From positions 2,542,001 through 2,606,000 of the forward strand of contig JAUDYN010000006.1 of the NCBI GenBank assembly GCA_030407005.1: DNA of 64,000 bases. Reading direction: 5' to 3'. Both the position numbers and the translations under genes were made by a program. Shown piece by piece: positions 33,926 to 47,168 of the stretch (the first letter of the stretch is position 1; every line of letters begins with the position of its first letter). Below the pieces are notes generated by a model. The model was not told the origin of the DNA, did no database searches, and worked only from the letters and a program-made list of their open reading frames with translations. This DNA is from Desarmillaria ectypa. Lineage: Eukaryota > Basidiomycota > Agaricomycetes > Agaricales > Physalacriaceae.

Positions 33926-36916
33926 GGAAGGAAAATGCAAGACGGGAAGCGGAACTTGACAGTGGCGATCCGATGCAGCGGAATAGGTGGAGGGAGTGTT
34001 GCAAGTGAAAAGGGTAGATAGCAGTATCAAGCATCCCTTATGAGCACGTTAAGAACTTGTTTGTCTTTGCAAAACAAGAGACTGCGATTGTTATAAGTTA
34101 AAAAGCTTCGGATCCGAGAACATCTCATGAAACCAAGTCCGGATTTGGTCCGTTGACCTGAGTCTTTGAAAGATAACCCCGTATACCGGTTTTTTGGATG
34201 TACTTTGGCCAGGCTGAGCAGCCATCTGCACGGCCCCCTTCGCCACAAGAAATTTCATACAGTATGCACTCGGAAGGATACCCAAATGGCGCTAAATCAA
34301 TACAAAAAGCGGATTATGCAGAGCCAGAGCCCCGGGAACGGTGTCAAGGGACGAAGTTCGTAGCGCCGCAAAACCTTAATGAAAGATTCCCCCATCCAAA
34401 CGGATACTCATCGTACCGATGGATTCTGACATCGAACAACCAGAAGAGACATCTGACTGATCCTGAGAACCGAAGGAGAGCATTGTGTCAAGCCAGAAAG
34501 AGTCAAGATAACCCGAATCCTAGGCAAGGAGGAAATAACCCCACAGCCATTACGCCTCAGCAAGTGCGTGGAACGCCGCCTCCACCAGACGGCATCACTA
34601 GAGGTGCCCAGTGTACATTAGTTGGGGGCCAGTGCTAGCCAACACATCATCATTACTATGTCCGAAATATTGTCATTAACCACGGACTGAGAATATGCAT
34701 GTTACCTCAGCCATCGCCGGGTCTCCTTTCGTCGTTATGGTGAGCCATCGGGGGCGTTGCGGAAGCACGGTAAGCAATGCAGAAAAGCAGGTGTCATTTC
34801 AAACAGTGCAACCAATCTTCCGTACGGTACTGACATGCGTTTTGATGATAACGAAGGCGCTGCATACACATGGCTGCATCATTGTGTGGGGGCAACTGAA
34901 TGGGATGATAAAAATTCTTCGATGGGAGCTGCTAAACGAGCCGCCGGGACGGCTAGCAATTGGGACAGAATCTGTTACAGATATGGCAACACGTAAATTT
35001 CCTCTAAAATATTGCCCTTTCAGGAATGGTAGTGACGCCACGCTCTCTTTCTAATATCCTCGTCAAAGTATTGGAAAGGGCCTTCACCTTCAATCTATGG
35101 ACCACCGATGCCATGTTATGCGTTCTTTACTGCGGATCTGTCTGGATATTCATGCCTCGAGGCTCGGATCTACTACGACAAAGGCAAAAAGTTTCATTAC
35201 CGGACCGTCTAGGCGTGTGTATAGACGCATATAGTCGTGCTTCTAGCGCAATTTACGCCCACGGAGCAAGGCTGACTTTTTGAAAAAGGTTCATTAGGAT
35301 AAGCTTTCGATATGAAAACTGACATTGCCACCTTCAGGTAGTCCAGACCGATACATGAGAGGGAATGGTTCCAAAGGGGAAAATCGACAAGGATTTCTTT
35401 GCAGCTCTTCCCATGGCTGAAGTATCATGGATGTTCTGCAATTTTAAGTTGCGTCACCTACGTGGAGGCAGCGACGATTGTTCTGCTACATAACATTCAT
35501 TGCAGAGCTCATGTGAAGTTGGACTAATGGTTTGGTCGAAGTTAGAACATAATCGGTGTGTCCCTCCATCTTCAATCCGCAAACTCATATACCAGCAATT
35601 AGTTACTATTTTCCTGGATTCTTATACAGCCCTAAGTGCGTCGTTGCTGTCCTCTTTCCCATCTGTTCTGACAATGTCCTTAGTTTGTTTGCGTCCATCC
35701 TAATGTATCATCCTTTTCAATCTAAACATGGCCGCGGATCACGCAAGATTAGCTCAAATTCCCATGAAGCTGATTATACGGAAGCCTGCTGGTGCAATAA
35801 TTGTAAATGGGGAGTCTGTGGACAATGATACCAGCGTCCAGCGTCTACATTGGATGTAGTGGGATGCGCAAAAGTGGGGCGACTCTGATGCTTGGCAGGG
35901 ACGTTCCAAGCCTCTCACACCACGCAGGCTCCAATGCTTCGTAGTTTTTCTCTAATCATGAGACTACAAATGTTCTCAATGAGTGCCTCCGGCCCGCGTG
36001 TTTCTAACGTTATGGGATGACTAACTTCTACAAAATATGCAAGTGCACCCGAATGATGTTGGCATATTTGCCCAACCCAAGAGTCCTTCAGCGATAATCT
36101 TTCTTCTTTTCTTCTGCTATTTAATTCCGCTGCTTTCGGCGTACCGACTCATGGTGCATCCGCATGTTTTCGACCTGTACTGATGCCTTTGCCCGGGGTG
36201 GAGTCGACTATACGTTAGTATTGAAAACGAAACCGACGTAGTGGAGCTGGCGCGTCAAATCAAGCAAAGTGAATGTAAAAATAACGTATGTTGATGACTA
36301 TGGTCCAGGTATGGTTCATGCATGCTGTATACTGCTGCGACTACTGCATACGCTAGAGTGATCATGACCGACCCTTTACGGCGCAGCTCGTCGTAGTCGG
36401 CTTTAATACTACTGCGCCGGATTTGGGAGATGAGAAGGAAGAATGCCATGTCAAAAATGCAGGGACGTAAGACTCCGCAAATACTGTGCAGGCTGGCGTG
36501 AAGTTTGCTTGAACAAAACATGAAAATGGATCTGAAACGTCGTATATCATTATCTCTGGGGGTGCTCTCTAGACTCGTAACCGTCTCTCATCCCACCTTC
36601 GGCAAGTACTAGAAGACGTGTAAACGACAATACGGACGCGTCTCGGCCCGGGTACACACGTGATATTCACTTGGCCCTCCCCGCAAACAGAATGTCCGTA
36701 CTCTTTCCCGTTTTACCGATCTCAGTCGACGGTAATTGCTGAAACCCTCGGCTTTACATCACAGTGACTCAGCTTCAGTTTCATCCACTGCGGATGATAT
36801 GATCCTTGTATTCTACTATACCAATGTAATATGCCAGAAGCAGTATATATAGGATATTATAAGTCGTAGCCGCCATTATTCCATTGCTGACCAGGCAAAC
36901 TTGTACTCTCGCCATC
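33926..36916. other. Gene-free stretch of about 3 kb
   Basis: The longest region with no supported gene. Open frames at 34198-34638 (146 codons), 34695-35054 and 35026-35283 on the plus strand, and 34091-34285 on the minus strand, have no recognised domain and no consistent splice pattern. No terminal repeats or transposase/reverse-transcriptase motif were seen. The last 200 bp serve as promoter of SDR copy 2. Confidence 0.4.
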
Positions 36917-38211
36917 ATGGATGTCATCCATAGTATAGTGGATAGATGGACCTTCTACCCTGCTGGCGCGTCTTTGCTTGATTTGACGGGAAAAGTGGTC
37001 ATCGTTACTGGTGGAAAGTGAGTTATGCTCAACTCTCAACATCTGGAAGCTGAGGATATTCGTAGTACAGGAATTGGCTATTGGACCGTTTTGCATCTCG
37101 CGAGGAAAGGTGCCAAGGTATACCTTGCTGCAAGAAATGAAGGCAAGGCATTGGACGCCATAAAGAGCATCACGGAGGCGGGTATTGGTTCAGGGCAAGT
37201 TTTCTGGCTTCCGTTCGACTTGAAGGACCCGAGGCTGGCCAAAAAAGCTGCAGAGGACTTTCTGAGCAGAGAAAAAAGGTTGGATGTTCTTGGTGAGTCG
37301 TGCGGTCACTCGTCAGTCAACACTCAACTGAAATCGTGATAGTTAACAACGCGGCTTTGTGTGTATCTCGCGTTGCTTGTAAGGACGTTACCTAACATTC
37401 TACAGTCTGACCGGTCCTTACAACACCGACCAGGATGGTATGTCCGCTTTCATTTTAGTGTGCTTACATTTACGCGTATTTCAGGTATCTCCGAGGTTGT
37501 CATGACGAAGTGAGTAGAAGTTCTACTGCATGTTTCTCAACTCAAAAACTCTCCCAGTCATATCAGCACCTTCCTTTTCACGCAGACGCTGTTACCTCTT
37601 ATGATAGAGACGTCCAAAACACAGAACTCGGACGTCCGTCTTGTCAATGTTGCATCAGACGCACATCTAACTGGCCCGGCCGCAAATCCCGATATTCGTT
37701 TCAAAAGCATTGAAGACTTCAATGGCGAATACGAGGAAGAATTTTGGCCTGATTCAGCTCGCTATGGTACGTCAGTGTATAATACCTCGTCTCAGTGACT
37801 TATTCTTTATGTGCAGGGGTCTCGAAACTCATGAACGTCATTTATACCACCGAACTGCAGCGCCGTCTATCTGCCAAGTCAATTCCTATCACCTGCATCT
37901 CGCTTCACCCTGGAAGTGTCGACACCGGCTGGGCGTGGAGAACCCCTTATCCTCGGCTCGCGACCATTGCTTTTAAGCTCTTCTTCATCGGTCCTAATCA
38001 GGGGGCCTATACATCTTGCTTCGCTGCCGCGTCACCTCTCGTCAAAGCTGATCCAGACAAATACAATGGACAGTATATCAGACCTGTGGGGAGGATTGTA
38101 GCCAAGAATCCGAATGCTGCGAAGACTGGTCTTGCTAAAGAGCTTTGGGAGACAACTGAGAATTTTTTGCAGGGGCTGGGCTTGTACAAGCCTATGGCGG
38201 AATGGTTCTAG
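36917..38211 (+). CDS. Short-chain dehydrogenase/reductase, copy 2
   Basis: Close relative of the SDR at 81-1394. Start MDVIHSIVDRWTFYPAG, then LTGKVVIVTGG. An intron at about 37019-37066 rebuilds GNTGIGYWTV. Then VYLAARNEGKALDAI, DPRLAKK, REKRLDVL, VNNAAF, TGPYNTDQDG, DVRLVNVASDAH, and the active site YGVSK (YxxxK) across an intron. SIPITCISLHPGSVDTGW and a C-terminal LWETTENFLQGLG follow. Stop at 38209-38211. The NNAG motif reads NNAA. Intron positions match copy 1, so the pair arose by duplication. Substrate unknown. Confidence 0.9.
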
Positions 38212-38967
38212 AGTATCAACTCGGACTATTTTCAATTTTCAGGGACAGAATGATGGGGTAAAAAATAATCGTCAATGCAGAGTCCGTTTTTGCAAGTCAC
38301 CGCCTCCAGTACACGAACTTCGTGCCTTTCTACCATCAAGACAGCTCGTGTTCTTGCTGACTACACAATACCAAGATGCAGGTACGTCATCTACTGTGGG
38401 TGGTCGGCATGTGCAAATGGATTGCGATGTGAAATTTTTGGTTTGCAACACCTCCTGGCTACTTGTTGGCTTCGGTTTTTTCTTCTGGCGACTAAATAAA
38501 ATTGTATAACTAAGAGTGCACAATAGTTTTATTGGCGGGTTTGGAGAAAACTGTGCTGTGTCGAAATTTGCACATCGTGATCCATTTGCGGATGCTGACC
38601 ATCCACAGTATGCTACGAAACTATATCACATTTAATCATACAGAGGATCTGCGGAACATACTGAACGTCAAATGATGGTAGTCACAAATAGCTTGAGGTA
38701 TCCCTTTCCAGAGGTTGTATAGCCCCCTCGTTAACGTGTTCTTAGAACGGTCAGCTTCGTTCCATCACTCTCGGCTTGGTCCACTATGCTCACCGATGGT
38801 CAGAAGCAACGGGCCAGTCTGCATCTTTTCTCTATTCTATAACCAGAACACATGTTCGCATCAAATCGTAAGGACCTGGATGCAAGTGAACGATTTCATA
38901 TGCTCGCGACCTGAAACACGAGCATCGAAACTTCACGACCAAGTTACTGATATTGTAATTAAATGAG

Positions 38968-38975
38968 TATATAAA
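38968..38975 (+). promoter_or_regulatory. TATA box of the Spherulin-4 gene
   Basis: tatataaa lies 41 nt upstream of the ATG at 39009, a good fit for a strong inducible fungal promoter. Confidence 0.55.
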
Positions 38976-39008
38976 TGTGTCCTGGATGAACGTTCCTGGT
39001 AGTGCAGT

Positions 39009-39890
39009 ATGCGTTCCCAACTCTCGATCACGCTCTTCTCTCTTCTCACCACAGCTTTCGCGAGCACTGGTGTTCTTCTCCCGCTGTATATCTATCCCGA
39101 TGACGGATGCAGTGCATGGGAGTCCGTCTTTGAAGCGTATGCATATTTTTCTTGCCGTCCTCATCAATTCCTGACGCTTTAATACGAACAGAATAGCCTC
39201 CTTCCCCTCTCTCCTCTTCACGGTCATCATCAATCCCTCTAGCGGTCCCGGCACCGGAGACTCCACGTATGCCTCATGCATCTCTACCCTCAAAAGCACT
39301 GGGAGCAATGTTGTAGTTGTGGGCTATGTTTCAACCTCATGGGGTAATAGGGCTCAGTCTGACGTTGAGGCCGACGTGAGTACCTATGCTGGCTGGACAG
39401 AGGCATCTAGGCCATCAGGAATATTCTTCGATGAGAGTAGCACGGAGGCATCGGACATGTCCTTGTATCAGACTTACGCCTCCGCCGCTCGATCTACCCT
39501 GGGGGACAGCGCCACGGTGGTCTTGAACCCAGGGACGACTACGGATGAAGGTTACTTCTCGTTTTCAGATTTGATTGTCACCGCAGAAGATTATTACTCC
39601 AACTTTATGTAGGTCGACCTGGGCTTTCTGGGTTCCTCCGCTTTTTCTGATCAATATTGCTGTTTAGGCTTTCAAACCTCCAAATCAACGACTCAACACC
39701 TGCTTCCAAGCAGGCTATAATCTTGCATGATGCTCCTTCGCCTTCTTCCTTGCCTGACGGATTTCTGTCCGACCTTACTGGAGAAGGGATTAGCGCGGTG
39801 TTCATCACTGATGAGGTCAACGACAACGCATATTCCGTCATCTCCAGTACCTGGCTGGCATTCTGTGGAGATTTGGCAGACGCGCAGTGA
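39009..39890 (+). CDS. Spherulin-4-like secreted cell-surface protein
   Basis: Secreted protein of the Spherulation-specific family 4, first known from Physarum spherulation; fungal members are TIM-barrel-like, function unsettled. Signal peptide MRSQLSITLFSLLTTAFAS leads into GVLLPLYIYPDDGCSAWESV. Then FTVIINPSSGPG, VVVVGYVSTSWGNR, WTEASRPSGIFFDE and ATVVLNPGTTTDEGYF. The last exon ends ISSTWLAFCGDLADAQ. Introns at about 39137-39191 and 39609-39666. Stop at 39888-39890. About 255 residues, usual for the family. Family acidic residues in the FFDE segment are kept. Confidence 0.88.
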
Positions 39891-40213
39891 TCTCGTACAC
39901 GTGGGTTACTTAGGTTTATGTTAGTGTGAATGTGTACTTTGAGAGGCATGCGACACGAGCACAAATTCTCTCGAGGCAGAAAATTCAATGAAAACAATTA
40001 ATATAGTATGTATATGTCATACAGTATGAACTACGGTCATCGTCGTCAGAAAGTGCTCTACTTCCTGACGACTGGGTCAATACTACAATACCCGTGTATA
40101 ATCAAACACATACCAACTATCTAAATGGTAGGGCAAAAGGAAAGGGAAATTCTAATACAGAAAATACAACAATGAAATGATACAAGTCGTGTTCTTACGC
40201 ACGGTTTGCGGCG

Positions 40214-43200
40214 TTACAAAAGCCTGCCACGAGCATCGAGGCCGAACAAGTTGGCCAACTCCTTGACGCTCAACTCTGTCGAACTCAATCAGTACTTGTA
40301 CTAATTTCGTCCTTAGGGAAGTACTCACTGCCAATCTTCTTGCCATTGCCTTCACCCAAACTGCCATCTGCAAGGTTCTGCTTGCGCTCTTGCAAGGCCA
40401 GAATCCGATCTTCGACAGTATCAGAAATAACTAACCTATCGACTTTTACAGGGCGGGTCTGGCCGAGTCGGTGGACCCGATCAAACGCCTGTGCCTCGAT
40501 GGCCTGGGACCATCCGAGGTCGAGCGATATCACATTATTTGCGCGTGTAAGGTTCAATCCGACACCTACGGAGGTGTGAGATAACTGCACATAACGACAA
40601 CGAGAGCTTGGAACCTACCGCCACACTTCAGCGACATTAACATCACCTTAGCGGACTCTCTTGTCGACATGAACGCACGTACAGACATGTCACGCTGAAG
40701 GCGGGACATAATTCCTTGGTATCTAGAAAACCACGCATTTAGTGAATTTCTACGAGTGAGAAGGTCGTTCTAAACGTACTTGACATGCTCGATGCTCTTC
40801 TCAGTAAGATAAGCGGACACCAAATCAAGACATGCAGTCCATTGTGAAATGACCAAAATCTTTAGACGTCGTTAAAATGGCTGCCGGGAATTGCCAGTAC
40901 GGAGTCCCTCACCTTCTCATCTGGCTTCTCTTCAAAGAGTCCTATGACCTGCTTCATCATATGCTATATCGGGTCGTGATCAACATTCATATCACCAAGA
41001 GAACAATAAAGAATACAGACCTGCATCTTGGTAGAGGCCAAAAACTTAGGCATGAGCTTAATCTGGCCGGACGTGGCATTCTCCTTCTTCCGCCCGAAAA
41101 CAACTTCCTCCACCTCGTCTCCTTCATCTGAATCGAGTACGATAAAAGCTTTCCTCTTACCCATAGCCTTCTTTAATTTCTGCCGAGCATCCTTTTCTTC
41201 TTCGTCCTCATCTGAGTCAACTATGAAATCGCTCATGTCGTCTTCGTCTTCATACTCATACTCATAATCATCGTCGTCATCAAGAGCGTCGATGTCAATG
41301 ATATCAGCACTGAGGGAAAATTCCTTCTTGCCTTTGCCCTTTGTCTTTGCCTTCCCTTTGCCTTTGGCCTTCGTCGATGTTGTACTCTGTCTGGGTTCGT
41401 CCCCGTCGGCGTTCAACTCGGCATCGGAGGGTTCGAACGCAGCGCGATCGAAAAGCAGATCCCCCGAGATTGGTTGACGACAATTAGGGCCTTATCACAT
41501 ACATAGGACAGCGAGAAACAAAAGAAGGGGGTATATAACGTACATCGTTGCTCGTGAGCTTTGAGCTTCGGTTCGTCCTCAGCATCGGCTTGGGGACCGC
41601 TCAGGACGTTATCTACGGAGAAACAGTGTAAGGCAATAATCGTCACGAAATACACTAACATCACATACCCAAGCATTCACGACAGAAACTGTGACCGCAA
41701 GCAGTGACGACCGCCGAGGTGAATGCATCAAAACAGATAGCACATTCCTCAACTTCTGCCTCGGTTTCCTATGACGAAAATGACTTCGGTATTGTTTGAG
41801 ACTTAATGGGATATACGTACAGCCTTCTCTGCTTCCATCCGTTTCAAGGTGGTCTCCTTGAACTGTCGCTTGAGCTTTGATACAAATTCCCCGCCGAGGA
41901 GTTTCCGGGCACGTAGCAGCTCCTCTTTCATTTCGGGCCTCCAATTGTCCTCATCCTCTTCTGGCTGGATGAAAGCCACGCCATCTTCTTGAATCAACGA
42001 AGGATGGGAGCAGAGCTGTCGGAGACGCAGCAGGAGTACGAGGACTTGCGAGTAGTTCCTGTTAAACATGAGCGCAGAGCTGAGAACAACTTCAGGAGAA
42101 CACACTTGAGAACAGTCCCCGCACGAAGGTAGCGGTTGAACGTGGCTTGCGAACGGGCTTCCACCTAGATGAGATGTCGTCAGGGAACTACCGGCGAGCA
42201 ATGTTCAAAGATCTACCATTCTGTAAATCTCGCGTTCCTCTATCGTGAACTCTAGTTTCGTAAGAGTGGTCTCCTTCTCTGGAAGGTCGATTAAGCGTTT
42301 CCCATCAAGCATTGTGTTCTTCATGCGGCGCAAGACAAACATGTTCAAAATAGATTGAAGTCGAGTAACCGCTAGTGTCGCTGTGATGGAAGCTCAATCT
42401 CAAACGTATCCCAATTGAGACGAGACAGAGTTGACGCACGGTTTTTCTTTTCCAAGAGATTAACGTGGCCGTGGAACTCGGTCCAATCGTACCATGGTCG
42501 GATCCGCAGGAACCTCAGATATCCATAGACATCTGAGAGTGAGTTGATGATTGGAGTGCTGCAGGAAAGCAAATCAGAAAGTGATTTCAATGGGTCAGAT
42601 AGGCTTCGTACCCCGTTAGGCACCATCGGTAGATACATTGGAGTTCCGTTGTAGCTCGAGAGGCTCCTAAGACGAACACTTTAAAGACATCACTAATGAC
42701 GGCCACGGACACTTACTCGTTCGTCGATTGCGCACTGCCTGCGCCTCGTCTAAGATAACACGATAAAACTATATCACTATCTGTCAGCTGAAATATTGTG
42801 CTAGGATCGATGTCCTTACGTCAACTTGGAATAGTAGTCCTTTTTGTTGCTTCTTCTTCTTCTTGTGGGTAGGTTCGCTTGAGTCATCTGAATCCGACAA
42901 GATAAAATTGTTTCCAGACTTCCGCCTCGCTTTCTCTTTTGCCTTCTGATCTTTCTCGAAGTCCGGCCATTCCAACGCCATGGTCTACGCAAAGGACGTA
43001 AGAATGATGACAGAGAAGCAGTACCAAAAAAACGAACCTGGTATGTTGTTAACACAACATCATACTTTAATAAGTCCTGCTTGCGCTTTGGCTTCCCCGA
43101 TCCTGATTAGAACAGTCAGACATGCGATGGGCAAGAGCAAGTACGGAAAAATACCTACCGTGGTAAACGATACATCTAAGGGAATTGTTGGACTTGAGCT

Positions 43201-45347
43201 CGACCTCGAGCTTCCATTGGTCTAGTAGAGCCAACGGAGCCATGATCAAATTTGTTTTGCACACCGGGTCATTCGAGCGATTCTTGATCATCAACGCGAT
43301 CCTATTAAACGGTTGGACTCTGTGAAAGAGACGACAATAATAATCTCACATTTGAATAGTCTGTCGAAGTAAAGGGTTAGAGCTGAGTACGGAAACAAGG
43401 AAATAACTGACTTTGCCTAATCCCATGTCATCACCCAACAGCCCGCCTTTGAGACTGGATTTTTCCTTCTCGGCCATCCAGGCAACACCAATAACTTGAT
43501 GTGGCATGAGAGGGACCTCCATCCCGGGTAACAATGAGGTGATAGAGTCGAGGCCTAGCTTCTGGAGGCCATCGTTGACACTTGCATTGCCGTCAAACTG
43601 CTCGGCGTTTCCGGCCTCAATTAAAAACTTCTCGATACTTTCAACCAGTCAGAACAATAGTAGGAGAAAGAATGACAGGAGAACTTACTCGTCAGCCTTG
43701 GCAACAGGACCTGCGAACGATTAGTGGGGAAAATCACACGTAGCAAAATAGGCGTACCTTGGAAGGTATCACGACCCCGGCCACAAAAGTCTCCGTTTTC
43801 ATCGCGGTGATCTGCACCGGCAACTGGCGCAATGTTGGGAATGGCAGTTCCGACGACGCGGTTCAAAATGGCAGCTGCTCCTGCAGCAGGATTGATGTCC
43901 ATCGAATCGTCGTCTGAGTCCTCTTTGATTGGGAAGCCCGCTAAACCAGGAAGCCCCGGAAGTTTGACGTTAGAACCAGAGGCGAAAGGGTTTGGTCTAT
44001 CGTCATAAAATGGATTACTAAAGGTCGATGGAAGGTTGTTTTCCGGTTTTGGGACCTTGAGCGAGATAGGTTCTGGTTTCGGAAACATTGGCTTGGAAAG
44101 GGTTCTCTTTAAGGCAGACATATTGGGGATTGATGCGCTGCATTCGTCCCGTTTCTTGCGCAAATCTTCCAGTTCAGACATATACCGAAACATCTTCGTC
44201 AAGTCCGTCTTCGTCTGTTTCTTCTTCCGATTGAGATTCTCGTGAAGACGCTCAAGGTTAGAAATCTTCATTTGAATCTCTGTGAGCTCTCGACGAATGT
44301 CTTCAACATTCGTGGTGCGCGGAGAATCCATGATAATGTCGCCGTCTCTGTCACGGTTGACGACGCTGAGAGGTTTTATCAAGGAGTCCTCTATCTTGAC
44401 TTTCTTCATAGAAGAAGGACCGACACCAGAGGGAACGGAGGCCTTGCGCGGAGTGTACAGGAAGTCCGGTTCGTGTAACCTTTTGAGAGGTACGACGGCT
44501 TCGACAGGCTCAGGCTTGACTTTAACTGCCACCTGGGCTGGTGAAGATTTGGCGAGACTACTGTGACGACGGGCAGCAAGCATGTGTTTGTCGGAGGGCG
44601 TGGACGTCGGCGTGGCATTAGGGGCCCCAAAGGGAGAGACCACGTCCAACAGGTTCAGCAGGCTGTGCTGCTCTCGTTTCACGGCGGGAGATGATGTCTT
44701 GAAGATACCAGGTTTAGACGCGGTGTAGCGCGACGAAAATAAGAAAAAAACGCGACATACATGTTGCACTGAGGATGATGAGCTGACCCTGGCGTATCGG
44801 TTTTTTGCATGTGTGGGATGTTGGGCAATGTGGAACTGCATGAAAAGAGTTTGCACGTATCACTCAGAGTCTAGAAAAGAGCATACACGAAACATCGATA
44901 ATGAACCAACACCTATGCTCCTCCCTCCGTCTACGAGCTTGGCATTACGCTCGAGAGGCATAGAAGGGCCTTTGCATCCATTTTCCAGGCAAAATAGGCT
45001 CCCGTCTGGGATAACAAAAAGGGGGTGTCAAGCCTCATGGATTGACGCTATATCATGATAGGGTGCTCACAGCCGCGGTTCGGTTCTGTCACGATACGAA
45101 ACTAGAGGAAACGTATCGAAAAAATGGAAAAGCGAACGATAAATAAGGCTTACATTGACGTCGTGAGGATAGAGCTTCAAATGGTTCGTGAGCTCGTCGA
45201 TATATGCTGCTGGCACGGCTGTATCCTACAGGCGGCGTTGTTAGCGCCCAATGCAATGAACTAAGGAATCGACTGTCGTACTGGTGCAAAAGGCGAGAGA
45301 CCAAGCTGTTTCTTGGCCAAAGCCACTTGCTCTGGCGATGGAGGCAT
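40214..45347 (-). CDS. SNF2-family helicase with RING finger (ULS1/RAD5-like)
   Basis: Nuclear DNA translocase with ubiquitin-ligase finger; the ULS1 branch acts on SUMO-modified chromatin proteins. The start is placed at [16 protein letters not shown] (ATG 45347), ahead of several short exons with a Cys-containing segment ([10 protein letters not shown]). A long Lys/Ser-rich N-terminal part contains a coiled coil ([16 protein letters not shown]). The SNF2 core has [24 protein letters not shown], the DEAQ box [14 protein letters not shown] and LTGTPI. The RING finger ([18 protein letters not shown]) lies between the two helicase lobes, followed by an acidic insert ([18 protein letters not shown]). 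The C-terminal lobe has [19 protein letters not shown] and FDRVHRLGQ. It ends [16 protein letters not shown] at 40214. Many introns; minor edges approximate. Confidence 0.9.
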
Positions 45348-46059
45348 GCTGTAGCGAACAAAGGCTGCAAAAAATAAATAAGACGACGCGCGCGTTTAAA
45401 CGGGTGGCGCGCTAATTTTCCCACAGCCTCGTGTAGGCGCGCCGTACATTACAATGCACGTGACTATGTTCGGCATCGACCAAGTTGCCGACTGACTAGA
45501 TGGTGACTGCATTCTAAGACTCAATCAAAAATCAAGTACCATCTGTGGAACAAGAACTAAGAACTATGTGTTTAAAATAATCCACAAATTGCTTACTCAT
45601 ACAGTACCTAGGAGGCCCCTGATATCACGACAGCGAATAGCAGAGTGCTGCTGCAAGGGGCTGACAAAACCTGTATACAAGAAGTCAGCCTTTACGCTGT
45701 GTTTATCCAAGTCCAAGTATTTTCACACCCAGGTCAACGGGAGTCAGCATTGCTAAGACGGTAGTAAATAAGGAGCAGTGAACAAGCTGGGTCAGGGTTG
45801 CATTGAGGGCCAGCCCCAGTTCTTCAGAATCGGAGATTAGAATATCGAAACCACCGTATCGGCCGACCTGGTCTCTCACCAACATTATCATGAGCCTTAA
45901 AGACGACTGGAGAAAGGTACCTATCGCTCCTTAACTCAAACCAATTGCCCTTGAAGTCACCCAATCTGTATGTCTGTATCGAAGTTTGGTCGTTCCTCTT
46001 CAGTTCGACAAACGGCAGCACAAGCCCTATTTTACCTACAGGGTCGAAGGAGTCTCATC

Positions 46060-47168
46060 TACGCCTAGCGCTTCCACCCTCGAACTGGATGAAGTGGGAT
46101 CTTTTCAGCCTCGGTGCACACATTTCTATCTCTATGGACCAGCAAAGAGTATTCTACGCCTTCAAAAAAGCCTTTCCCAGACAAGATCGCGAAACAGCTT
46201 CTGGAGCTGAAGGATGCAGCTTTCAAACATACTCGAAAAAAGGAGGAGGCGAGTCTGGTAAGTCGCCGCTCCATTTCACACCCAAATATTTTGCTCAGCA
46301 TATCCCGTAGTCGTTCTACAGGTGCTTGTTGGAGTATGGAGCTTTTGAACAATCTGATCTCTCCAGTCAGCCTGCATATATTTGCCCGGTATGCAAGGGA
46401 CCAGAGGAACTCCTCGTCAAATGTCTCAACTGTGGTCTTCTCTGCTGCGCAATCTCCTCTTGTCCCAGCCACTCTACCGATGGACTCAAATCCTGTATTA
46501 ATCACCAAGATATGTGCTTTTTGCAAGAGTTCCATCTGCACTGGTAACGATATAAAGCCGAGGCCGTGCCCCGTCCAACAGTGCGAGACATGGACCTACG
46601 AGATGGACTGGGAATGGTGTCTTGGCCGTCCTCTGCTCGCAACGTCGAGCTCTACTGTCAAAATGGATAATTCTTCCTTGGCCAAGACGGGCATTCCTCG
46701 TGCGCATTCTCCAGCTCTTGTGCCTTGCCCTTCTCACTCCTGGATTTGCTCTCTTTGCGCGTCCAAGGAGATCAGACTGATATGGAACTGTCCGCATTGC
46801 CATGATGCGCTGTGCAATAATTGTGACGCCATAAATCGTTGCTTTGGCTGTGGAAAGTCTGAATGGTATTTAGTGTGCCAAAACAAGCCTGACGAAGGGG
46901 AGAGGTTATTACGACCACCCATCGTCGACCAGGCGCAAGCTGACCGACATAGCCAGAAAAAAACTTAGTTGGAGATGAGCCGAAATTTTACTGTACGTGT
47001 CATACATGCAACTCGGCTCTTTGCAGGAAATGCTCACTGGAGCAACGGCTCTCTATCTTCTGCGAGCACTGTGACAGGTAGCTCTGCCATGACTGCATCT
47101 TTTACGTTAAATGCGCTCTATATCGCGAAGAGTTACCACATTGCATAGACTGCAATCTGCGAAGATGA
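46060..47168 (+). pseudogene. Broken cysteine-rich zinc-ribbon protein gene
   Basis: I do not recognise the family. An acidic/basic helix (PDKIAKQLLELKDAAF) is followed after an intron (about 46259-46320) by dense Cys pairs. In order these are ICPVCKG, CLNCGLLCC, CAFCKSSIC, CPVQQC, WICSLCAS, CPHCHDALCNNC, CFGCGKSEW, then CTCHTCNSALCRKC, FCEHCD, CHDC and CIDC. The frame changes between about 46485 and 46515 with no usable splice sites. A second shift lies at an A7 run (46957-46963), followed by a stop at 46966-46968. A further TAG sits at 47079-47081 amid otherwise continuous Cys-rich coding. Three lesions in 600 bp argue for a decayed gene; a sequencing error at the A7 run is the alternative for one of them. 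Confidence 0.65.
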
